Assembly (NCBI RefSeq): GCF_950023065.1
Contig: NC_088680.1
Coordinates: 20,324,559 to 20,388,558 of the forward strand
Length of the DNA: 64,000 nt
Direction of reading: 5' to 3'
From: Planococcus citri
Lineage: Eukaryota; Arthropoda; Insecta; Hemiptera; Pseudococcidae
Shown: one piece after another, positions 13,289 through 23,732 of the stretch
Layout of the letters: each line of letters begins with the position of its first letter
Numbering within the stretch: the stretch's first letter is position 1
The notes under the pieces: model-generated
Told to the model about the DNA's origin: nothing
What the model saw: only the letters and a program-made list of their open reading frames with translations
Databases searched by the model: none
Program-made: the position numbers and the translations under genes

Positions 13289-14442
13289 TTAGTAAAATCC
13301 GTTTCTATCGTGACGGGGATACATTTGCATAATTAGGCTACGGTTTTCCTTCCTTTTATCCCAGCTGTAACGAGATTCCTGTGGGAAAAATGTTGACAAA
13401 ATTAAATTGAATATTTAATAATAAATTGATATCGAATAATGTATAATCGACGCGAGTTAAATTACCTTGTATAAGTAATTAGTTCCAATGGCATGAAAGA
13501 ATAGTGAAAAGAACAAGCTGTAGTATGCCCAAGAAAGATGATTGAACATAGGATTCAATAACCAATCACGACGCCAGCAATTCCACGGGAAAATAATGAT
13601 CATCATGAAAAGACAAAAGTCTGCGGAAGAAAATATTTTTACAATTATATGTTGATAATTTTCAAGTTTTATGTACTTTTGGTCTTGGTAAATATTAAAA
13701 ATTTACTTGTCACAGCGGATGCGATGCAAGATCCAGTAATCAGTAAATACTCGTGACGTAGTATAAATTCCAACGGATATCTCGTTACAACTCCGGCCAA
13801 CACTAGTTGAGCTCCCAACGTACAAATCAAGCCAATAGTGATGAAGAATTCCAACGCCAACAACCAGCCTATAAAATTAACAATTAGTTGCGAAAAATGG
13901 TAGTACAAACATTGATACAAAAAATGATTTTTAATTACCTGGCAACAGCCATTCTCGAATTACGTAGTATTCGTCGCTTAATACACCTCTACATCCATCG
14001 AATACTTTATCGAATTGATAAGCTGGATACCGGAAATTACTAAAACAGTATTCCCAAACACCCATATTCTTGAAAGTGCTGAAAGATTCATCGTACGAAG
14101 AGATCCAATACGGACTGAAACAATTGAGTAAACAAATTAGCGGTACTCCAGAGAGAGAGAGAAATCAAACAATGTAATATACATACCTGAAGAATGATAC
14201 CATTAGAAAAAGACCACCGATGTAGACCAGTAATCCGCCTTTAACTACTCGATCTAAAGTACAAGAAATATCAAAAGTTGAGAGAGTAAGTTCATGATAT
14301 TTGAACAGAGTAGAACAGAGTAGAACAGAGTTAGGATGAAGGATGATGGAGATGATGGAGAATTGTGTGAATCATCAAAATAAATACGTAATGTATTTTT
14401 ACCTGAAGCTTTGGGGTACTCTATGCTGGTATCTCTCGACAT
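13289..14442 (-). CDS. Claudin-like four-transmembrane junction protein
   Basis: Six coding exons on the minus strand: 14442-14403, 14253-14187, 14114-13939, 13868-13707, 13620-13466 and 13378-13289. All have GT-AG borders and consistent phases and give 229 residues. The protein has a short N-terminus, TM1 about residues 20-36, a first extracellular loop with the claudin-type pattern W39, GVW56, C59 and C77, TM2 starting GWLLALEFFITIGLI, TM3, a short second loop (PWNCWRRDW), TM4, and a charged tail ending RHDRNGFY. Known for the family: claudins, including the insect septate-junction members (sinuous, kune-kune, megatrachea), seal epithelia at the lateral membrane. Which insect claudin this matches is not settled, so no symbol is given. 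The start is chosen because the first exon holds the only ATG that joins in phase. Confidence 0.85.
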
Positions 14443-15160
14443 CTTCGGATAGTATTATCACCTTTTTATATCATGGAATAACTTTCAATGAATCTATAAA
14501 GCGACAGGTAGCAGGACGATGTTAATTATTCTACACTTCACAGGTTTATCAACACCTGATAGAAATAAAAATAAAAACAAGATTTTCAAGACCACGCCTG
14601 TGAATCAATGTCGCCATAATATAGAGCGTAAAAATTTGTGAAACAAAAAGAATTTAATAATTTTGGAATTTTTTTTTCTCGAGTTAAAATTTAAAAAGTT
14701 TACTTTACAATATTTTTATTCAAATTATTTCAAGTTCTTGACTTGTTAAAATTAAAAAAGTTCGAAAAAATGAAAAAAAAAAAATACGAAAATGAAAAAA
14801 AATTAGCCAATACTTTTAAAAAAGTTTTTCAAATGGCTACGCTGATTATTTATTTTTCTTATCAAAACGTAAATTTTTTATCAAATATTTCAAAATTCAA
14901 ACTTTTTATGAAAAAAATCCGGTTTGAGACTTTTGAAAAACATTTTTAATTCTTAAATTGAAAACGATTGCACCTCATAAAGTTCCGTACCATCATCTGC
15001 TTTATTACTTGCTGAAACGTGTGCAATTATATCACCTCCTGTCTGAATATTTCGATTTTCGAGTAAGTTGTGCTTGTACCCGAGTTGTACCTCGCCGGAT
15101 ATCAACAAATTTTCGTTTTAAAACGTATTTCATCTATTTCAGATCTGAATCACATTCCAA
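14443..15160. promoter_or_regulatory. Shared upstream region of two divergent genes
   Basis: About 0.7 kb separates the claudin-like start (14442, -) from the EEF1E1 start (15161, +), so it must hold both promoters. A likely 5' UTR intron of EEF1E1 is visible: donor TTCGA followed by GTAAGTTG at 15063, acceptor CATCTATTTCAG at 15142, leaving 18 nt of leader before the ATG. No TATA box was identified. The middle (about 14640-14950) is very AT-rich. Confidence 0.5.
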
Positions 15161-15910
15161 ATGGGCCAACTCAAAGAAAATAAGATTTTGAAATCCATAG
15201 CTTCCTATTTGAATGTTCAAAACAACGCCGAATTGGAAGAAGTAATTAAAAGAAAGGTAGCTTTTTGCTTACGTTTTTTGTGAGACTACTATGTTGATGT
15301 AATCTATTTAACGAACCATATTTCCCCCCTTAAAGGATACAATCATCGACGATGATAAAAGTGGTTTAATATGGACAGTATTGTATTTAACCAAAAAGAA
15401 GCGTTCCAGTTTATTGGGTAAAAGTTACGAAGATGAAATAGTTGTCAGGCAATGGTTAGAATATGCTTCAACTCATCTTAGTTTCATCAGTTCGTTAAGT
15501 TCCAACGATATTCAATCCATATTGAAGGTAATTATTTTCAGTACTCATCAATTAGTTAATCCTAGTTTGAGAGAGTAAAGCAAACACTTTTGATTATTTC
15601 AGGAAATCAATGCAGTTTTATCGGATAAAGTTTACTTGTTATCGAATACAATGACTATTGCTGATGTAGTCCTTTATTACATGCTGTATCCAGTTATGGT
15701 GAGTTTTCAAAGTTCAGCTTTTCTATTATTCGAATGATAATTTTAATAACTTGATTTTTATTGTTTCACTTGCTGCAGTCGAAACTTTCGTTATACGATA
15801 AAGAATGCTATATTCACCTCTCTCGATGGTTCAATCACGTGCAGCAAGATAAACGAATAAGGCAATCTAATTCATTGCTACTTTTCAGTCGAACTTTACT
15901 CTATCACTAG
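15161..15910 (+). CDS. EEF1E1: EEF1E1 / AIMP3 (p18), tRNA-synthetase complex scaffold
   Basis: Four coding exons: 15161-15256, 15336-15527, 15603-15698 and 15779-15910. All are in phase 0 with clean GT-AG borders and give 171 residues, close to the usual length of about 174. Family landmarks are present: VRQWLEY in the middle, then DKVYLLSNTMTIADVVLYYM, the GST-C-type helix region, and near the end IHLSRWFNHVQ followed by RIRQ. Known role: a GST-C-fold component of the cytosolic multi-tRNA-synthetase complex that associates with methionyl-tRNA synthetase; it also has a nuclear role in the DNA-damage response in animals. The start ATGGGCCAAC is the first in frame after the putative 5' UTR intron. 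Divergent from the claudin-like gene and convergent with the next gene. Confidence 0.95.
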
Positions 15911-16081
15911 CTTCCTGGAGAAGTATTTTTATACGATTTGGAAAATCTCAGTTCATCATCTGTATTATTTATGTTTTACGAACCAGTAAGTAATGAAAAA
16001 ATATGCAAAAAATTTGTTTAAATAGCCATCGTGTATTTGTAAAATATTCGCAGAAATAGATAATTTTCTAATCATGACGAA

Positions 16082-16375
16082 TTAGTAATAATTATTGTAA
16101 CCCCAGCCATATCCCGTACCTCCATAAGGAATACCACCGTATCCTACACCACCAGCATACCCATAAGGGAAGTATCTGGTCGAGTAACTGTTCACAAATG
16201 GAAATGGGTAATGGACGAATGGCATCGGCAACTGGTGGTAGATCGATTCAGCGCCTTTCATTTTTTCTCCTTTTTTATCGCTTTTCTGTTTGGCTTTTTC
16301 TTTTTCGGATTTTTTGTCGGAAGCGAGAACTGAAGCAACGATGAGTACGAATAACAAAGCGACGAAGAATTTCAT
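16082..16375 (-). CDS. Small secreted protein, Lys-rich then Gly/Tyr-rich
   Basis: A 97-residue protein. The ATG at 16375 begins MKFFVALLFVLIVASVLA, a typical signal peptide (about 1-18). Then comes a Lys/Glu-rich segment (about 20-42, e.g. DKKSEKEKAKQKSDKKGEK), an aromatic/Pro segment (YHQLPMPFVHYPFPF), and a Gly/Tyr-rich tail ending GYGWGYNNYY. A longer frame upstream is rejected because an intron acceptor (ATTTTACAG) lies 2 nt before this ATG. The matching donor CCAG|GTAAG is at 16611/16610, so the 5' UTR exon lies just right of it, with a TCAGT initiator-like site at 16665-16669. The tail resembles insect cuticular or secreted glycine-rich proteins; the function is unknown. No homologue is recognised with certainty. 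Confidence 0.75.
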   Translation of the reverse strand: MKFFVALLFVLIVASVLASDKKSEKEKAKQKSDKKGEKMKGAESIYHQLPMPFVHYPFPFVNSYSTRYFPYGYAGGVGYGGIPYGGTGYGWGYNNYY

Positions 16376-16699
16376 GGCTGTAAAATTATAAATCGCTGCA
16401 TTAATTCGAACGAAAAATGGTGCCAAACTGAGTATTGAAAAAAAATTACAAAGTTTTGTGAAATCAAATGAAAATTAAAATCGATGTGAAAAAGTGAGAC
16501 AACTTGTACCGATTGAAAAGTAAACGCGAGTAAATGTGCTACCAAAGAACATTTTAGGTGAATTTAAAAAAAAATACATGAGAAATTTAATTAAATGTAA
16601 ATCTTCTTACCTGGTATCGTTGTTTTAAATGAATTGATGACTTTAGATGAAATCAAAAGTAACTACTGATCGATTTTGTTTTTTCGTCAACTATTCATA

Positions 16700-17360
16700 T
16701 TGAAAATATTTCACAAACCCCACCCTGATTGAAAGAGGGCATGCGTTTATTCAATTACACGCCAATTATCGAATCAACGAAGGATGATTTTTCCCTTGGC
16801 CACGACATTGGAACATCTGTTACAGATTTGCAGTTAGTTACTGTTCCGAAACATTTAATTGAATCATCGATAATTTATTGAGTGGTAGATTCGTACTTAC
16901 GAAATAATTGATTACGTGATTTGGTTTTAGAGCACCATTGTTTTTATCTTAAAATTATGATACTTGGAATATTTCGTAGATCATTTATTTCATAGAAAAA
17001 AAATTGTCAAAAATTTTAGGCAACTGTGAAACAAGAATGTAAATTTGTAAGTTGAAGATATAAGACTCAGTTTAGATGTTTATTTGTCTTATGGTCAAAG
17101 AGTCTATAATTATGAACTTGAGATTTCGGTACCTGTATCTAATTAATTTCAAGGTGTTTATTTGGCATATTTGACATGGTAAAGATGCTACATGAATGTA
17201 CCATTGCGTTCAAAATCTGTAACAATTTCACGCAGTTTATCTAAATCTTTCGGCTTGAATTATTTGTAAAAGAATTATTTAAATCTGTTGCTGAATTGAA
17301 ATTTTCGTTTTTTTAAAATCTAACCGTAAGAAAAGTGTGCACATAATTCGATTCAAAAAA
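16700..17360. other. Intergenic stretch before the Kelch array
   Basis: AT-rich sequence between the secreted-protein gene and the 3' end of K1. No coding or repeat structure could be supported. Confidence 0.5.
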
Positions 17361-17365
17361 TGTAT

Positions 17366-17371
17366 TTTATT
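17366..17371 (-). terminator. Poly(A) signal of K1
   Basis: AATAAA on the minus strand, about 110 nt after the K1 stop. K2 (21882-21887) and K4 (29430-29435) have the same signal in a homologous 3' UTR. Confidence 0.6.
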
Positions 17372-17478
17372 TTCACAAAGTATAAACAATTATTTTAGGT
17401 ACTTATTCAAAATTACAAAAAAAATGGTAACATAGGTTCTTCTATTTTGAACTTTTCTATTCAAAGCAACGAACCACA

Positions 17479-19233
17479 CTAAGATGAAGGGGAATCAACA
17501 TTAACATGGAAAATTTGTTTACAACCAATCGTCGCTTTTACTGAATCAGCATTGACGGATTGTACTCGATCTGGCAAATTTGGCATTTCGATCCACGTAT
17601 TCAAACCAACGTCATATTTTTCGTTCTTCATAAATGATCTACTATCCAATGTGTAGATGAATCCATTATTATGAATCAATTTGTGTCTTGCTCTGCCATC
17701 ATTCATGGGTTTTAGATCAGTTCTCCATTGACCCGCTGTCACGTCGAAAATACTGAACGTATTGTGTAAAGTACCGCTGTGGTCGGAGCCGGAAACAACA
17801 ATTTTTCCATCAAAAGCGCAAACGGCTGAATTTTCATGTTGAAATGGTTTAGGAAATGCCGTGTAATTTCTAGTTGTACTTTTAGTACGAGTATCAATTT
17901 GCGCAATATATCTTTCATCAGAATTGTTGGTACAGTCTTTACATCCAATAACATATAAACCATGATCCAAAGATGTGAGAGCAAACCAATTTGAACAATT
18001 CTGCAGAGCTGCTTTGATATTACGCGCAAAACTATTACCAAATCCGAATCCTAACGTTGAGTACTGCCACCGGCCAAGTTCACAATTGTAAATCCAAATG
18101 TTCGTATCAGAGAGTACATAGAATAGATAAATATTATTTTCCACCGCTATCATTTCGAAATTACAGTTCTCGCTGTGGCAAGGAAAATTATTTGGTGTTT
18201 TCAATGTTACTTCAACGCTGTCTTCTGCGTAATAAGAAAAACGACATTTTTTTTTTAGACAATCCCATTCAAAACAATAAATCTTCGTTCCGATGGTACA
18301 TATTCTTCTAAACGAAGAATCTTCAGGTCGAAAGTTCAATAATGTATACGTATCAAATGAGTCATTCAGCTTCAATGTTCCCCATCCTTTGGCTCCACTT
18401 TTAACATCGACACCGTGCAGATAGACATTTAAATTCATATCGCAGTTTGATTGAAGTTTATCGTCAGAATTTTCATCATTGTTATCTTCACTACTCGAGA
18501 ATGATTTTCCACTGTTGAAAACCAATTCCGCGATCAGAGACGTCGCAAGGGCTCTGCTCGTAAATTTAGGAGTTTGAACGAGTACTTTGATATCCGTCGC
18601 ACTGGTGTGACTATTTTTACACCATTTTATAATTGTCGCGAAAAGGTCATCATCGGTGAAACTAGAAGTAGAACTGACCTTTGACAATACTTCCCTTACA
18701 GCTTCGAATGGGAGATTCAGAAAACTGTCTGTCTTTCCCCAGTGTAAGAAATCGGCTGCTATCCCCTCAACACAATAATCGTACAACTTTTGAAGTTCGA
18801 TGGTTTTAGCAAACAAACAGGTTTCGATTAAGTAATGTATATGAGTCGCATTCATCATAATACTGTCCACACATGCGTTGAAGATCACGTCCATTTGGAA
18901 TAAATGGCTAGCTTTCAATACAAAATGCACATTTTCTGGAAGCAAACGAATTCGGGAGGTGTAAACGGCGTACAAAATGATTTCCATTGTTTCTGCGCCA
19001 ATTTCTTGAATGGAAATGGTGTTCGAACTGCTTTCCTTGAAATTTCCATTGAACATCGTTCGAAAATATGGAGACCAAGCCATTAAAATAAGACGATGAC
19101 AAGGAAATAAAGTACCATCGATATCCAGGGTGACGTCGCAAAAGAGATTCTGTTCTCTGAATTCATTCATAATGAAGACATTATTCTCGTGAACGTCTAG
19201 TTTTATTTCTTCGGATAAGGATAATGTTGCCAT
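17479..19233 (-). CDS. K1: BTB-BACK-Kelch (KLHL-type) protein
   Basis: 584 residues in one coding exon starting MATLSLSEEIKLDV. BTB about 22-130, with the family landmarks CDVTLDIDGTLFPCHRLIL, SPYFRTMF and FVLKASHLFQMD. BACK about 135-245, with FLHWGKTDSFLNLPF and TIIKWCKN. Next an acidic linker (about 250-270), then a degenerate Kelch propeller to the end. The last blades are clearest: VCAFDGKIVVSGS, TFSIFDVTAGQWRTD and NEKYDVGLNTWIEMPNLP. The usual Gly-Gly pair is mostly GS or GC. Length is typical for KLHL proteins. Known role of the family: CUL3 ubiquitin-ligase adaptors, with BTB-BACK binding CUL3 and Kelch the substrate; for this gene that is inference. A TCAGT initiator-like site lies at 19284-19288. 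Leftmost gene of the array; group I, without the small first exon of K3 and K5-K13. Confidence 0.93.
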   Translation of the reverse strand: MATLSLSEEIKLDVHENNVFIMNEFREQNLFCDVTLDIDGTLFPCHRLILMAWSPYFRTMFNGNFKESSSNTISIQEIGAETMEIILYAVYTSRIRLLPENVHFVLKASHLFQMDVIFNACVDSIMMNATHIHYLIETCLFAKTIELQKLYDYCVEGIAADFLHWGKTDSFLNLPFEAVREVLSKVSSTSSFTDDDLFATIIKWCKNSHTSATDIKVLVQTPKFTSRALATSLIAELVFNSGKSFSSSEDNNDENSDDKLQSNCDMNLNVYLHGVDVKSGAKGWGTLKLNDSFDTYTLLNFRPEDSSFRRICTIGTKIYCFEWDCLKKKCRFSYYAEDSVEVTLKTPNNFPCHSENCNFEMIAVENNIYLFYVLSDTNIWIYNCELGRWQYSTLGFGFGNSFARNIKAALQNCSNWFALTSLDHGLYVIGCKDCTNNSDERYIAQIDTRTKSTTRNYTAFPKPFQHENSAVCAFDGKIVVSGSDHSGTLHNTFSIFDVTAGQWRTDLKPMNDGRARHKLIHNNGFIYTLDSRSFMKNEKYDVGLNTWIEMPNLPDRVQSVNADSVKATIGCKQIFHVNVDSPSS

Positions 19234-19469
19234 TTTTTCCCTTTAGAATTTGATATCATGAAACACGTTCAGACCGAATCAGCACTGAAAGAAAAAAAAC
19301 TGATGTTAACAAAGGTTATATCCCATCCAGAAAAAATCCAAATTCAATGAACATTGAACGCGTTAGGTAATACCTAAGATGGTATTCCAGTGAAATTTGA
19401 CAAAACCAAGCAAGAAGCATGTAGGTGCTAGGTACGTAGGTACCTAATTGAGTCTTTACTATCTAGATG

Positions 19470-19653
19470 TGTTCTTTTTACACGGATTTTGGCAGATTTT
19501 CGAGAACGAGAATCTGGATTTTGGGGTTGTTTAAAACCTCATTTTAACACCTTTTAGATTTTATTCATTATGTACAAACTTACAAAATCTTAAAAAGAGC
19601 AGATTCTCGTGGATTCTATGTAAATCTGCCAAAAATCCGCGTAAAAAGAAAAC
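19470..19653. mobile_element. MITE-like element, copy 1 of 2
   Basis: About 184 bp with terminal inverted repeats of roughly 50 bp: the left end GTTCTTTTTACACGGATTTT matches the reverse complement of the right end, GTTTTCTTTTTACGCGGATT, and both continue into GGCAGATTT and GAGAATCTG. A related copy lies at about 28021-28218. No reading frame. The target duplication is unclear. Confidence 0.75.
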
Positions 19654-19844
19654 GACATTTGACTCCGACTGAGTAATTAGTTTTCTAGATTAGATATTCA
19701 TACTCACGGTATATTTTGCTCGACAATTTAGTATTTCGTAAGTTGTGAGTACGATATTGATTAATACACTGAATGGATTAGGTATTCATGCAACAAATTT
19801 TCTCAAAATCGCTTATAGATAGAACTTATAGAACTCAACTAAAA

Positions 19845-19875
19845 CTCAACTCAACTCAACTCAACTCAACTCAAG
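19845..19875. repeat. (CTCAA)n microsatellite
   Basis: About six tandem copies of the pentanucleotide CTCAA/TCAAC in the K1 upstream region. Confidence 0.9.
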
Positions 19876-19980
19876 AATAACAGAAGCAGAACTGAGAATA
19901 CTGAACAATGAACATGAAGAACTGAACTGAAGTCTGCTGTCTGAAACACGCCAATGACGCCATACGTTGAAATGTAGACT

Positions 19981-20000
19981 GTGTGTGTGTGTGTGTGTGT
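19981..20000. repeat. (GT)10 microsatellite
   Basis: Ten GT dinucleotides followed by a short GA run, upstream of K1. Confidence 0.95.
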
Positions 20001-20275
20001 GAGAGAGATTGGTGTGTGATGATGCGTGCGTATGTTTGTGCGGATAAGATTATCGATGGATGAAGGATTATTTTGAAAGGTCGATGTCCTAGGTACTGTA
20101 TTTAATGAGTCAGCGTTTCAGCATTCAGCTACCGATATCAGATATGGTGTTTATCGCAGATATGCAGCGAAAACAGCAAAACAAATGGCCAGTAAGTATA
20201 GACCGTTTGATCAGAATTTGTGTTGAATTAAACCTACAATATGTACTTGGAAACGAAATTCAAGTACATTTTCTT

Positions 20276-20360
20276 ACACGTGATAACGGTGGATAATGGA
20301 ATAAGTTAATTACAATTTACTGTAGATATCCCATATAAGTACATATATAGGCAGGTGCTC
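20276..20360 (-). promoter_or_regulatory. Conserved upstream module, K1
   Basis: Written on the + strand it reads ACACGTGATAACGGTGGATA, then GGAATAAGTTAATT, then GGCAGGTGCTC. This is the K1 version of the module found upstream of most genes in the array: a GATA-type TGATAA, a GTTAATT box, and a GGCxGGTGC box. Here an extra 40 bp separates the last two parts, and the module lies about 1.05 kb from the ATG. Confidence 0.6.
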
Positions 20361-20559
20361 ACTGTGCTGGGAAAAAAATTTGGTCACGATGTTGCGAATC
20401 GAGTGGAAATTTGGCGAGGATTAAGGTTTTTCGGGACGGCGAATTCATTTTCAGTGTAAGATTTACGCTATAACGCTTATTCTTTCTAATTCTAATCAGA
20501 ATCGTCCACTTTTTGAGTCAAAAATTGATTTCAAAAAGTGAATTTTCCATGTTTACTTA

Positions 20560-21130
20560 CTGCTTAAGTTCGCATCACGGAGCACGAAAATTAAATCAAA
20601 ATGGAGGTTCACTTCGCGGTTTTTGAGAAAATGTAATTTTTTGCGAAAAAATCGTCCGGTTTTATTGCAGGCCAGACCGAGGCTCAAAATGCAAACCGGA
20701 TTCGGACTTGGTGACCTCTAACGGGCTTGAATTAGTCGGAAAACACCTTTTACCTGATCGATTTTTTGAGAATCAAAAAAGGTCAGAACTGTCAGAAGTG
20801 CCAAAAAGTTTAGGTACGTACTTAGGTATGCATTTTTGGAAAAAATTTTTGGTCACGAATCGAGTTGAAATTTGAGCTGGTGGGATTCTCGAGACCGACG
20901 AAACGGCGAATTCATTTCCGGTGTCAGATTTTTATCAGACAGCATTCTTCGTTCAGAAATGACCTACATATTTTGATTTTTGAGGCTCAAAAATTGGTCA
21001 AAAAAAAGCTATAAATTTTGCGTTTTTCATGATAATTTCTGACTAATTCGAGATCGCTGAGCACGAATGAAGTCTAAATGGAGCCTTGTTTCGTAATTTT
21101 CGAGAAAATGCAATTTTTCGGGAAACACCT
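20560..21130. repeat. Two diverged direct repeats in the K1-K2 spacer
   Basis: A box built on GAGCACGAAA, then AAATGGAG, then TTGAGAAAATG occurs near 20575-20655 and again near 21050-21125. Homologous pairs lie in the K2-K3 spacer (about 24507-24602 and 24726-24815) and, more eroded, in the K4-K5 spacer (about 32040-32095 and 32480-32560). The duplication therefore predates the amplification of group I genes. Function unknown; it is non-coding. Confidence 0.65.
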
Positions 21131-21238
21131 TTTACTTGTTTTTTTTTCAGGAATCAATAAAATTCAAAAAAATTAAAACAATGGGATTAGATGAAACAGT
21201 TTTTTACTCAATATTTCATAATAATGCAGAACAGCATA

Positions 21239-21393
21239 TGTGAGGGCGCATACGGAAAGGGACCTAACGACCAAAAAAAAAAAAAGTTCTCTGAAATTGT
21301 TGTAGGAACTCTGTAAAGGGTTTCTACAACAATTTCAGAGAACTTTTTTTTTTTTTTTTGGTCGTTAGGTCCCTTTCCGTATGCGCCCTCACA
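21239..21393. mobile_element. 155-bp hairpin MITE with TA target duplication (Tc1/mariner-like)
   Basis: An almost perfect palindrome. The left arm begins TGTGAGGGCGCATACGGAAA and the right arm ends with its reverse complement; the arms are about 66 bp and the loop is short. Flanking TA dinucleotides at 21237-21238 and 21394-21395 fit a TA target duplication, as in the Tc1/mariner superfamily. The homologous K2-K3 spacer (GCAGAACAGCATAAATACAT, about 24983) and K4-K5 spacer lack the insertion. No coding capacity. Confidence 0.88.
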
Positions 21394-21995
21394 TATAAAA
21401 GAACTTTAATATAACATTTAGCGGTTTGTAAATTACATTATAATGCAGATATGTCTGCGTACCAATCTCAACAAAAATGAAAAAAAGACACAAGATTGCG
21501 CATTGAGTTGTGAGTTGTGGGTAAAGAGTGAAATCAAAACGAAAAAATTCGGACTATTTGACACAAACACAAAACTGAAGTAACCTAATGTATAACTCAG
21601 TCGAATTCGAATTCTAATAATTGAAAGATGAAACAAATAAACAAATACATACCTCTCCGTACGTTCGTTCATTATTATTATTGGATCGGTTTTCCATTAT
21701 TGATTCACACATCGAAAATATCAAAATATATTAATATATGTACCTTAAGACGTACCAAAGTGGAAAAAAAGCTTGAATTATTTGAAAGAGAATTATTTAA
21801 ATATGTTGAATTGAAATTTTCATTTTCTAAAAAGCTAAATCATGGGAAAATAAACACCTAATTTGATTTAAAAAAACGTTTTTTATTTTCTCAAAGTATA
21901 AACAATATTATTTTAATCAAAATTACCAAAAAAAAGTAACATAGGTATGTACATCGATTTTGAACTTTCCTATTCAGACAAAGCAACGAACCACG

Positions 21996-23732
21996 CTAAG
22001 ATGAAGGGGAATCAACATTAACATGGAATATTTGTTTACAGCCAATCGTAGCGTTTACTGAATCAGAATTAACGAATTGTACACGATTTGGTAAACTTGG
22101 CATTTCGATCCACGTATTCAAACCAACGTCGTATTTTTCGTTCTTCGTAAATGGACTACTATCCAATGTATAGATGAACCCATCATGATGAATCAATTTG
22201 TGTCTTGCTCTGCCATCATTCATGGGTTTTAGATCAGTTCTCCATTGACCAGCTGTCACGTCAAAAATACTGAAAGTATTGCGCAAAATGCCGCCGTGGT
22301 CGGAGCCGGAAATAGCTATTTTTCCATCAAATGCGCAGACGGCTGCATTTTCATGTTGAAACGGTTTGGGGAATGTCACGTAATTCCTGGTTGTACTGTC
22401 AGTACGAGTATCGATTTTTGCAATATATCTTTCATCAGAATACCCGGTATGGCCTTTACATCCAATAACATATATAACATGATCCAAAGACGCGAGAGCA
22501 GACCATTTTGAATAATTCTGCAGAGCTGGTTCGGTACAACGATTTGTGAAAACTCTGAAATTTTGGCACTGCCAAGAGTTCACTTCACAATTGTAAACCC
22601 AAATGTCAGTATTAGTGAGTGGATAAAATAGATAAATATTGTTCTCTACCGCCATCATTTCGAAATTACAGCTCCCGTCGTGGCAAGCAAAATTTGCTGG
22701 TGTTTGCAATGTTACTCTAGCGTTGTCTTCAGAGTAACAATAAAAACCACAGTTTCCTTTCAGCCGATCCCATTCTAAACAATAAATCTTCGTTCCGATA
22801 AGACATATTCTTCTGAATGAATAATCTTCAGGTCGAAAGTTCAATAGTGTATACTTATCAAATGAGTTATTCAGCTTCAATGTTCCCCATCCTTTGGCTC
22901 CACTTTTAACATCGACACCGTGCAAATAGACATTAAAATTCATATCGCAATTTGATTGAAGTTTATCGTCGGCATTTTCATTTTTACATTCACTATTCAA
23001 GAATGAACTGCCACAGCTGAGAACCAATTCCGCCAGCAGAGATGCCGCAAGGGCTTTGTTATTAAATTTAGGAGTTTGTACGAGTACTTTGATATCCCTT
23101 GCACTGGCGTGATTATTTTTACACCATTTGATAATCGTCGCAAGAAAGTCATCATCGGAGAAACTATAATATGCAGAATCGACCTTTGACAATACATCCT
23201 TCACTGTGTCAAATGTGAGATGTAGAAAACTGTCAGTCTTTCCCCAGTGTAAGAAATCGACTGCTATCCCCTCAACACAACAATTGTACAACTTTTGAAG
23301 TTCGATGGTTTTAGCAAACAAACAGGTTTCGATCAAGTAATGAATATGAGTCGCATTCATCATAATACTGTTCACACATGCGTTGAAGATAACGTCCATT
23401 TGGAATAAATGACTCGCTTTCAGTATAAAGTACACATTTTCTGGAAGAAAATTAATTCGGGAGGTGTAAACAGCGTACAAAATTATTTCCATTGTTTTTG
23501 CGCCAATTTCTTGAATGGAAATGGTGTTTGTACTGCTTTCCTTGAAATTTCCATTGAACATTGTTCGAAAATAAGGAGACCAGGCCATCAAAATAAGACG
23601 ATGACAAGGGAACAACGTACCATCGATATCCAGGGTTACGTCGCAGAAGAGATTCTGTTCTCTGAATTCATTCATGGTAATGAAAACATTATTACGATGA
23701 ACATCTAGTTTTGTTTCTCCGGATAATGCCAT
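21996..23732 (-). CDS. K2: BTB-BACK-Kelch protein
   Basis: 578 residues from the ATG at 23732 (MALSGETKLDVHRN). The frame stays open four codons further up, but only to a TTG, so that start is rejected. This is a close paralogue of K1: the BTB is nearly identical (CDVTLDIDGTLFPCHRLIL), BACK has FLHWGKTDSFLHLTF, and the C-terminal blades end TWIEMPSLPNRVQFV. The largest differences from K1 lie in the acidic linker (shorter, SECKNENADD) and the middle blades (e.g. RVFTNRCTEPALQNYSKW). A TCAGT initiator-like site lies at 23780-23784 and the conserved upstream module about 400 bp upstream. Group I, intronless over the coding part. Confidence 0.92.
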   Translation of the reverse strand: MALSGETKLDVHRNNVFITMNEFREQNLFCDVTLDIDGTLFPCHRLILMAWSPYFRTMFNGNFKESSTNTISIQEIGAKTMEIILYAVYTSRINFLPENVYFILKASHLFQMDVIFNACVNSIMMNATHIHYLIETCLFAKTIELQKLYNCCVEGIAVDFLHWGKTDSFLHLTFDTVKDVLSKVDSAYYSFSDDDFLATIIKWCKNNHASARDIKVLVQTPKFNNKALAASLLAELVLSCGSSFLNSECKNENADDKLQSNCDMNFNVYLHGVDVKSGAKGWGTLKLNNSFDKYTLLNFRPEDYSFRRICLIGTKIYCLEWDRLKGNCGFYCYSEDNARVTLQTPANFACHDGSCNFEMMAVENNIYLFYPLTNTDIWVYNCEVNSWQCQNFRVFTNRCTEPALQNYSKWSALASLDHVIYVIGCKGHTGYSDERYIAKIDTRTDSTTRNYVTFPKPFQHENAAVCAFDGKIAISGSDHGGILRNTFSIFDVTAGQWRTDLKPMNDGRARHKLIHHDGFIYTLDSSPFTKNEKYDVGLNTWIEMPSLPNRVQFVNSDSVNATIGCKQIFHVNVDSPSS

